From: an uncultured Oscillospiraceae bacterium
Lineage (GTDB): Bacteria > Bacillota > Clostridia > Oscillospirales > Acutalibacteraceae
Assembly: GCA_910588415.1 (NCBI GenBank)
Contig: CAJUPK010000027.1
Span: 1 to 20,396 of the forward strand
DNA length: 20,396 bases
Direction of reading: 5' to 3'
A program made the translations under genes and the position numbers. Under the pieces are notes generated by a model. The model searched no databases. It was not told where the DNA came from and worked only from the letters and a program-made list of their open reading frames with translations. Positions 15,569-20,396 of this stretch are shown one piece after another; position 1 is the stretch's first letter, and the number at the start of each line of letters is the position of its first letter.

Positions 15569-15627
15569 CAGACGGCGTTTGCTGGTTGGGAATACAGCTT
15601 ATGTAAAGAAGGGAGGAGCCGCTGGCC

Positions 15628-16821
15628 ATGGATAATGTGATTCTGCATGTGGACATGAATAATTTTTACGCGTCGGTAGAAACGCTTTATGCCCCCCAGT
15701 ACCGGGACGTGCCCATGGCCGTGGCCGGAGACAAAGAGAGCCGCCATGGCATCATCCTGGCCAAGAACATGCTGGCCAAGGAAAAAGGCGTAAAAACCGC
15801 GGAGCCCATCTGGCAGGCCATGCGCAAATGCCCGGGCCTGCAGCTGCTGCCGCCCCATCACCAGCGCTATGCCAAATTCTCCCAGCTGGCTAAAAATCTG
15901 TACGCCCAGTATACCGACCGGGTGGAGCCCTTCAGTCTGGACGAGTGCTGGCTGGACGTGACCGGAAGCCAGCGACTTTTTGGCACGGGCTGGGAGATTG
16001 CCCAGGACATCCGCCAGCGAGTCAAGAGGGAGCTGGGGCTTACTGTCTCCGTGGGGGTCTCCTTCAACAAAGTCTTTGCCAAGCTGGGCAGCGACTACAA
16101 AAAGCCCGACGCGGTCACAGAATTTGGCCGGGCGGAAATGGAAAGCGTCATCTGGAAGCTTCCCTGTGAAGAGCTCCTGCTGGTGGGTCCCCGGACCAGT
16201 CAAACCCTGCGCAGGTATGGCTTTAAAACTATCGGGGACATTGCCGCCATGCCGCTGCCCCTGCTGTGCCAGCTGCTGGGCCGCCTGGGCGAGACCCTCT
16301 GGATCTATGCCAACGGTCTGGACGACTCCCCTGTGCAGAAGCTGGGCCAGGAGCACGACCCCAAGACCATTGGCAGCAGCACCACCCTGCCACGGGACAT
16401 CACCACTGAGGCGGAGGTGCGCGCCACCCTGTTCGGCCTGTCAGAGACTGTGGCCCAGCAGCTCCGCCGCCACGGGCTCAAGGCGGGAGAGGTGCAAATC
16501 ACCATCCGCAACGGGGACTTTCAAGAGGTGCAGCGCCAGCGCCAGCTGGCGGCCCCTGTGTGCGACAGCCAGTCCATCTACCGGGCGGCCCTGGACCTCT
16601 ATAGAAAAGAAAATAAGCGCTGGGCTGTGCGCCTGCTGGGGGTGCGGACCGGGCGGCTGGTCCCCCAGGGCGAGAGCCAGCTGAGCCTGTTTGAAAACAC
16701 CGACGGCCTGAAGCGGCGGGAACAGCTGGAAAACGCTGTGGACAGGGTACGGGAAAAATATGGCAGCCAAAGCATCCACCGGGCCTTTGTCATGAAAAAA
16801 CCCCCAGGGGAAAACCAGTAA
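15628..16821 (+). CDS. dinB: DNA polymerase IV (Y-family, translesion)
   Basis: 397 residues. The palm carries D9 (HVDMNNFYASVE) and D105-E106 (FSLDECWLDVT), the metal-binding acidic set. Y14 is the likely steric gate, where many DinB proteins have Phe. SVGVSFNKVFAKLGSDYKKPD and LLVGPRTSQTLRRYGFKTIGDIA are family hallmarks, the latter being the thumb HhH region. The little-finger domain follows, and QLSLF at 351-355 resembles the beta-clamp-binding motif. The start ATG 15628 has GGGAGGAG 9 nt upstream. It is the first gene of a likely three-gene operon under a LexA box. The enzyme copies past damaged bases. Confidence 0.95.
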   Translation: MDNVILHVDMNNFYASVETLYAPQYRDVPMAVAGDKESRHGIILAKNMLAKEKGVKTAEPIWQAMRKCPGLQLLPPHHQRYAKFSQLAKNLYAQYTDRVEPFSLDECWLDVTGSQRLFGTGWEIAQDIRQRVKRELGLTVSVGVSFNKVFAKLGSDYKKPDAVTEFGRAEMESVIWKLPCEELLLVGPRTSQTLRRYGFKTIGDIAAMPLPLLCQLLGRLGETLWIYANGLDDSPVQKLGQEHDPKTIGSSTTLPRDITTEAEVRATLFGLSETVAQQLRRHGLKAGEVQITIRNGDFQEVQRQRQLAAPVCDSQSIYRAALDLYRKENKRWAVRLLGVRTGRLVPQGESQLSLFENTDGLKRREQLENAVDRVREKYGSQSIHRAFVMKKPPGENQ

Positions 16822-16834
16822 AGGAGACCTGCCC

Positions 16835-18133
16835 ATGGATATCTTCGCAAAATTGGAGATTCTTACCGACGCCGCCAAGTACGATGTGGCCTGCACCTCC
16901 AGCGGGGTGGACCGGCCCGCCCAAAAGGGCAAGCTGGGCAGCACTGTCAAGGCTGGCATCTGCCACAGCTTTGCAGCGGACGGACGGTGCATCTCCCTTT
17001 TAAAGGTGCTGATGAGCAACGACTGCGCCTATGACTGCACCTACTGCGTCAACCGCCGGGGCAACGAAAGCCCCCGGGCCACCTTTACCCCCCAGGAACT
17101 GTGCGAGCTGACCATGCAGTTTTACCGCCGGAACTACATCGAGGGGCTGTTCCTCTCCTCCGCTGTTGTCAAAAATCCGGACTACACCTGCGAGCTGATG
17201 CTGGCCGCTGTGAAAATGCTGCGGGAGCGCTGGGGCTTCTGGGGCTATGTGCATATAAAGGCCATACCCGGGGCCAGTCCCCGGCTAACGGAACAGCTGG
17301 GCCTGTATGCAGACCGAATGAGCGTAAACATCGAGCTGCCCTCCCAGCAGAGCCTGAAACGGCTGGCCCCCCAAAAGTCCAAGGAGAAAATCCTCACCCC
17401 CATGCGGCAGATCCGGGACGGCATTGCCCAAAACAGCCGGGAGATCGTAAAATACAAGGCCGCTCCCCGGTTTGTGCCTGCGGGCCAGTCCACCCAGATG
17501 ATTATTGGCGCCAGCCCGGAAAGCGACAGGCAGATCCTGCTGCTCACCGAGGGGCTGTACAAAAAGTACAGCCTGAAGCGGGTGTTCTTCTCCGCCTATA
17601 TGCCTGTGGTGGCAGACCGAGCCCTGCCAGCCCTGAACACGCCCCCGCCCCTTCTGCGGGAGCACCGGCTGTACCAGGCGGATTGGCTCCTGCGGTTTTA
17701 CGGCTTTCAGGCCGGGGAGATTCTGGACGACCAGAACCCGGACTTCAACCCCCTTTTAGACCCCAAGTGCAACTGGGCCGTCAACCACATGGAGCACTTT
17801 CCCCTGGAGGTCAACACAGCCCCCTATGAGATGCTGCTGCGGGTGCCGGGCATTGGGGTCAAGTCGGCCATGCGCATCCGCACGGCCAGACGGCAGTGCC
17901 GCCTGGACTTTGACGGCCTGAAAAAGCTGGGCGTGGTGCTAAAGCGGGCCCGGTACTTCATTTTGTGCGGCGGCAAAAGCATCTCGCCCCTGCCCATGGA
18001 CAGCCCGGCGGTTATTGCCGGGGCCATCAGCGACCGGGGCCTGGGCCAGCGGAAGGCGGACCCTCCCGAGCAACTCTCCCTGTTTGCCCCTTCTAAGGAG
18101 GATGGTGTAAAATGTCTGACAGGTCAAATCTAG
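16835..18133 (+). CDS. Putative DNA modification/repair radical SAM protein (TIGR03916-type)
   Basis: 432 residues, starting 13 nt after dinB with AAAGGAGA 7 nt before the ATG. The radical SAM cluster motif CX3CX2C is C64-C68-C71 (SNDCAYDCTYC). Two further cysteines, C43 (GICHSF) and C52 (GRCISLLKVL), lie just before it and, as far as I recall, are conserved in the family; they might hold a second metal site (inference). A helix-hairpin-helix element LLRVPGIGVKSAMRI (334-348) suggests DNA binding. A clamp-binding-like QLSLF at 413-417 is close to the C-terminus. The family is named for its gene neighbourhood with a DUF4130 protein and sometimes uracil-DNA-glycosylase-like proteins; no reaction is known to me. 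It overlaps the next gene by 22 nt. Confidence 0.85.
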   Translation: MDIFAKLEILTDAAKYDVACTSSGVDRPAQKGKLGSTVKAGICHSFAADGRCISLLKVLMSNDCAYDCTYCVNRRGNESPRATFTPQELCELTMQFYRRNYIEGLFLSSAVVKNPDYTCELMLAAVKMLRERWGFWGYVHIKAIPGASPRLTEQLGLYADRMSVNIELPSQQSLKRLAPQKSKEKILTPMRQIRDGIAQNSREIVKYKAAPRFVPAGQSTQMIIGASPESDRQILLLTEGLYKKYSLKRVFFSAYMPVVADRALPALNTPPPLLREHRLYQADWLLRFYGFQAGEILDDQNPDFNPLLDPKCNWAVNHMEHFPLEVNTAPYEMLLRVPGIGVKSAMRIRTARRQCRLDFDGLKKLGVVLKRARYFILCGGKSISPLPMDSPAVIAGAISDRGLGQRKADPPEQLSLFAPSKEDGVKCLTGQI

Positions 18134-18897
18134 TATACCGGTACGACGGCAGCTACCAGGGCTTCCTCTGCTGCGTGGCGGAGTGCTTTGCGGACAAGGG
18201 CCTGCCCGCGGCTGTCCAAACCCTGGACGAGCCCCAGGCCACCCTATTCCCCATCAAGGCCGTGGATACCTGCCCAGAGCTGGCAAAGCGGGTGGAGCGC
18301 TCGCTGGGGGAGAAAATCTCCCCCCAGGTCCAGGACATGGTGCGCCGGGGCTTTCTCACCTGCATGGAGGAAAAGGAGCTGCGGCTGATCCGTTTTATTC
18401 TCCTGGGCTACAAGCACGGCCCCAAGGTGACAGGGCTCGGCGTCCACGATGACGTCCACGCCATAGACAAGGCTTTGCTGTACCTGAAAAACGAGGCCCA
18501 CTACCATGTGGAATTCCTCCGGTTTGCGGACTGCGGCGGCTTTCTGGCTGCCAAAATTACCCCCAACAACTGGGTGCTGCCCCTGATCGTCTCCCATTTC
18601 TGCCAGCGCTTCAACTGCGAAAACTTTTTGATTTTTGACAAGACCCATGGCATGGGCTTTGTCTATCAGGGAAAGGACGGCCAGAGCCGGGGAGAATTTT
18701 TCTACGCGGACGCAGTGGACCTGCCGGAACCGGACCAGGACGAAGAGCGCTATCAAAAGCTCTGGCGGCTGTTTTACGATACCATTGCCGTGGAGGGAAG
18801 GATCAACCCCCGTCTGCGCCGGGGCAACATGCCCATGCGGTACTGGGTGAATATGACGGAATTTCAAAGGCAGGACCCGGGCCTCCGCAGGCCCTAG
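18112..18897 (+). CDS. DUF4130-type DNA metabolism protein, partner of the radical SAM protein (TIGR03915-type)
   Basis: 261 residues. Recognisable family features are YRYDGSYQGFLCCVAECF at the N-terminus, HYHVEFLRFADCGGFLAAKITPNNW in the centre and an IVSHFCQRFNCENFLIFDKTHG segment. In some other bacteria this domain is fused to a UDG/UdgX-like domain; here it stands alone, with no glycosylase domain seen. The start ATG 18112 follows AAGGAGG by 10 nt and lies inside the end of the radical SAM gene, so the two products are likely made in a fixed ratio and may form a complex. No catalytic residues can be named. Its TAG stop starts a sequence that resembles the ends of the mobile elements in this window. 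Confidence 0.85.
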   Translation: MSDRSNLVYRYDGSYQGFLCCVAECFADKGLPAAVQTLDEPQATLFPIKAVDTCPELAKRVERSLGEKISPQVQDMVRRGFLTCMEEKELRLIRFILLGYKHGPKVTGLGVHDDVHAIDKALLYLKNEAHYHVEFLRFADCGGFLAAKITPNNWVLPLIVSHFCQRFNCENFLIFDKTHGMGFVYQGKDGQSRGEFFYADAVDLPEPDQDEERYQKLWRLFYDTIAVEGRINPRLRRGNMPMRYWVNMTEFQRQDPGLRRP

Positions 18898-18969
18898 AGC
18901 CTGGCTGGGAAAAGGACATTCTCCCGCAGCGGCCTGCCGCTTCCGGCTTTTCATGAAACCACAGCAGGA
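18894..18969. repeat. Possible degenerate copy of the CTAG-bounded element
   Basis: CTAGAGCCTGGCTGGGAAAA begins at the stop codon of the DUF4130 gene and is similar to the element ends (CTAGAGTCTGTTTGAAAA). An outer arm GAAAAG/CTTTTC (18909-18914 with 18947-18952) encloses a hairpin AGCGG-CCTG-CCGCT (18928-18941). The right end is too changed to be sure. The hairpin may serve as a weak terminator for the dinB operon, but the following bases are not U-rich enough. Confidence 0.3.
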
Positions 18970-19000
18970 GGAGTATTTCAAAATATTTTGAAATACTCCT
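18969..19000. promoter_or_regulatory. 32-bp perfect palindrome next to the sdpR promoter (putative operator)
   Basis: AGGAGTATTTCAAAAT is followed directly by its exact reverse complement. The last base overlaps the first base of the -35 hexamer. The AT-rich symmetry and position fit an operator bound by a dimeric regulator, the adjacent ArsR-type SdpR being the obvious candidate. A smaller imperfect dyad CTCTA-TG-TAGAG covers the end of the -10 region (19027-19038). Confidence 0.6.
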
Positions 19001-19028
19001 TGACACTGGCCCCGCCCTGCCGTATACT
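19000..19028 (+). promoter_or_regulatory. Sigma-A promoter of sdpR-sdpI
   Basis: TTGACA (19000-19005) and TATACT (19023-19028) are spaced by 17 nt. The start would be near 19035, giving a leader of about 35 nt up to the TTG start at 19070. Confidence 0.85.
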
Positions 19029-19069
19029 CTATGTAGAGAATCCTAGAAATACCAGGGAGGCGCGGAGTT

Positions 19070-19375
19070 TTGGCTATCCAAGAAATTTTATCCGCCCTGG
19101 CTGATGAGACCCGGCGGGGGATTTTGGCCAAGCTGAAAGAGGGAAAAATCAACTCCGGCCAGCTGGCGGAAGAGCTGGGCACAACGCCCCCGGCCCTGTC
19201 CTACCACCTGGCCAGGCTGAAAAAGGCGGACTTGATCTATGAGACCCGGTATAAGAACTATATTTACTATGAAGTAAACCTGAGTATTCTGGACGAGGCC
19301 ATTGTGTGGCTCAGCGACCTGCGGGACAAAGCGCCCACCCCGGCCAGCTTTTCTGGAAAGGAGCAGCCCCAATGA
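19070..19375 (+). CDS. sdpR: ArsR/SmtB-family autorepressor, SdpR-like
   Basis: 101 residues from a TTG codon at 19070 with AGGGAGG 9 nt upstream. A winged helix-turn-helix is evident: ALADETRRGILAKLKEG, then NSGQLAEELGTTPPALSYHLARLKKADLI, followed by a wing with tyrosines (YETRYKNYIYYEVN). No metal-binding cysteine pair is seen, as expected for SdpR rather than metal sensors. In Bacillus SdpR represses sdpRI and is held at the membrane by SdpI when the toxin SdpC is present. The stop overlaps the sdpI ATG (ATGA). Confidence 0.85.
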   Translation: MAIQEILSALADETRRGILAKLKEGKINSGQLAEELGTTPPALSYHLARLKKADLIYETRYKNYIYYEVNLSILDEAIVWLSDLRDKAPTPASFSGKEQPQ

Positions 19376-20058
19376 AAAGAGGAAAGCCAGATGTAAAGAG
19401 AGTGATTTTCTGCCTGCTGATGTTTCTTCCCCTGCTGGCTGTGCTGATTGCCCTGCCCTTTTTGCCGGATGAGATCCCCGCCCACTATGGCTTCAGCGGC
19501 CAGGTGGACCGCTGGGGCAGCAAGTACGAGACCCTGTATTTCCCAGTGCTCACCCTATTGTTCGGGTTCTTTATGCTGGGCATGGCAAGAGTCGCCGCCA
19601 AGCAGGAAAAGGACGGCAAAAACAACGAGACCATCTGTCTTGTGACTGGCATTGTCTGCCTGGCACTGTTCAACGGCATGACCGGGTACTTTCTGTACAC
19701 AGACTTCCAGATGGTGGAGGATCTCTCCCAGGTTCCTCTGGAATTCAACCGGTTTATCTGCCTGTTCCTGGGCATTGTGATGGTGGTTGTGGGCAATATC
19801 CTGCCAAAAGCCCGCCTGAACTCCCTGTTGGGCCTGCGCACCCCATGGAGCATGGCAAATGAAACCACCTGGAAAAAGAGCCAGCGCTTTGGCGGACTGT
19901 CCTGTATCATTGGCGGTCTCGCCATGATGGGGGTCTGCTTTTGGGTCAAGGGCCTCCCCTGCCTGTTGTATGCTGGCGGGATTTTCACCCTGATTCTTGT
20001 GGTGGATGTGCTATATACATACCGGATATACAAAAAGTATGGAACCCCCAAGGCCTAG
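19372..20058 (+). CDS. sdpI: SdpI-family membrane protein (DUF1648 + SdpI domain)
   Basis: 228 residues from ATG 19372, with AAAGGAG 8 nt upstream; a longer frame from 19306 lies in sdpR and is not needed. Six hydrophobic segments are seen, at about 10-31, 55-76, 88-109, 127-144, 174-192 and 196-217. The DUF1648 signature IPAHYGFSGQVDRWGSK is at 35-51, and the SdpI signature GNILPKARLNSLLGLRTPWS at 141-160, followed by ETTWKKSQRFGG. In Bacillus the protein gives immunity to the SdpC toxin and takes part in signalling to SdpR. No sdpABC genes are within view, so this pair may be an orphan defence or envelope-stress module. Its TAG stop is the edge of the next mobile element. Confidence 0.9.
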   Translation: MKRGKPDVKRVIFCLLMFLPLLAVLIALPFLPDEIPAHYGFSGQVDRWGSKYETLYFPVLTLLFGFFMLGMARVAAKQEKDGKNNETICLVTGIVCLALFNGMTGYFLYTDFQMVEDLSQVPLEFNRFICLFLGIVMVVVGNILPKARLNSLLGLRTPWSMANETTWKKSQRFGGLSCIIGGLAMMGVCFWVKGLPCLLYAGGIFTLILVVDVLYTYRIYKKYGTPKA

Positions 20059-20222
20059 AGTCTGTTTTAAAACTCCGAAACGCCGTCTATTTTGCCCCAA
20101 TACGGTGCTTTCTGTGTCAAAAATCCTCGAAAGGCGGCAAGCCTTTCTTGCGGTTTTTTCCTTGAAAGCCCTCGTTTTTGGACAAAAATCCGGCATTTCT
20201 CCGGTTTTCAAACAGACTCTAG
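20055..20222. mobile_element. 168-bp MITE-like element (copy 2) with near-perfect inverted ends
   Basis: The left end CTAGAGTCTGTTTTAAAAC matches the reverse complement of the right end (CTAGAGTCTGTTTGAAAAC) at 18 of 19 positions. CTAG is present at both borders, which may be a 4-bp target duplication. The centre has a hairpin AAAGGC-GGCAA-GCCTTT. Internal blocks shared with copy 1 (10256-10443) are GCCGTCT, AAAATCCTCG, TCCTTGAAA and the CAAAAA-CCG-CATTTC block. There is no coding capacity. Its left CTAG contains the sdpI stop codon. Confidence 0.75.
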
Positions 20223-20271
20223 AGCCTGTCTGAAAGCCCAACCTTTTCTCTATGTTCAAACAAGACCCAGG
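20219..20271. repeat. Short element remnant directly abutting copy 2
   Basis: CTAGAGCCTGTCTGAAAG starts at the right border of copy 2, and TTCAAACAAGACCCAGG closes about 50 bp further on. Reverse complementing the latter gives a rough match to the former. It looks like a collapsed or internally deleted relative sharing the border CTAG. Confidence 0.4.
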
Positions 20272-20280
20272 CCAGCCAAA

Positions 20281-20299
20281 CAGCGGAGCCTATCCGCTG
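20281..20299. other. Hairpin CAGCGGA-GCCTA-TCCGCTG
   Basis: A perfect 7-bp stem with a 5-nt loop lies between the remnant and the terminator. No U-run follows it. Its role is unclear. Confidence 0.35.
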
Positions 20300-20323
20300 C
20301 CAATGGAAGAAATAGGGAGCATG

Positions 20324-20367
20324 AAAAACACCCGGCCAGTTTATCTCACTCTGGCCGGGTGCTTTTT
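20324..20367. terminator. Strong bidirectional intrinsic terminator
   Basis: An 11-bp perfect stem CACCCGGCCAG/CTGGCCGGGTG (20329-20339 with 20351-20361) has an 11-nt loop. It is followed by CTTTTT on the plus strand and preceded by AAAAA, which is a U-run on the minus strand. It would end sdpR-sdpI after the mobile element and also a minus-strand gene arriving from beyond 20396. The last 29 bases show nothing recognisable. Confidence 0.85.
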
Positions 20368-20396
20368 GTGCGATCAGGCTTTTAACCGGTTTGCCA

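Noticed and set aside
15440..15627. c-di-GMP, preQ1 or SAM riboswitch in the dinB leader
   Set aside because: None of the conserved core sequences of these classes could be found.
16684..16699. GAGCCTGTTTGAAAAC inside dinB, almost equal to the mobile-element end
   Set aside because: It encodes the conserved SLFEN part of the clamp-binding motif and has no matching second end nearby, so the similarity is chance.
1..20396. CRISPR arrays, tRNA or rRNA genes
   Set aside because: No regularly spaced repeats, no tRNA cloverleaf signatures and no rRNA segments were seen by eye.

Overview
The window looks like a chromosomal segment of a GC-rich anaerobic Firmicute of the Clostridia, perhaps an Oscillospiraceae-type gut organism (inference, no search was run). 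The reasons are the rimP-nusA-ylxR-ylxQ-infB-rbfA gene order, NrnA-type DHH phosphoesterase, a Gram-positive LexA box, a SdpR/SdpI pair, and an oxygen-sensitive 2-hydroxyacyl-CoA dehydratase activase.

Layout. (1) 1-4092, minus strand: a two-gene unit with a double-ASKHA activase fused to a DUF2229-like region, followed by a dehydratase-like protein cut by the window edge. A good sigma-A promoter lies at 4184-4212. (2) 4213-6000: a structured non-coding stretch, then a P-loop kinase (minus), and a divergent plus-strand pair of a hotdog thioesterase and a second P-loop kinase. (3) 15344 down to 6101, minus strand: the translation/RNA operon rimP-nusA-rnpM(ylxR)-ylxQ-infB-[alpha/beta hydrolase]-rbfA-nrnA-truB-ribF. 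It starts from a near-consensus promoter and ends at a hairpin terminator. The order is classical except for an alpha/beta hydrolase gene and a 188-bp inverted-repeat element placed between infB and rbfA. (4) 15405-18897, plus strand: a LexA-box promoter drives dinB (DNA polymerase IV), a radical SAM protein of the putative DNA modification/repair type, and its DUF4130-type partner. (5) 18898-20058: an sdpR-sdpI pair behind a 32-bp perfect palindrome and a consensus promoter. (6) 20055-20396: a second inverted-repeat element, a short remnant and a bidirectional terminator.

The two most interesting things are the SOS-type dinB / radical SAM / DUF4130 operon and the small CTAG-bounded mobile elements. 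In the operon, both the polymerase and the radical SAM protein carry the same clamp-binding-like motif QLSLF, which suggests a little-studied DNA-damage system. The elements have ends that provide or coincide with the TAG stop codon of the neighbouring gene.
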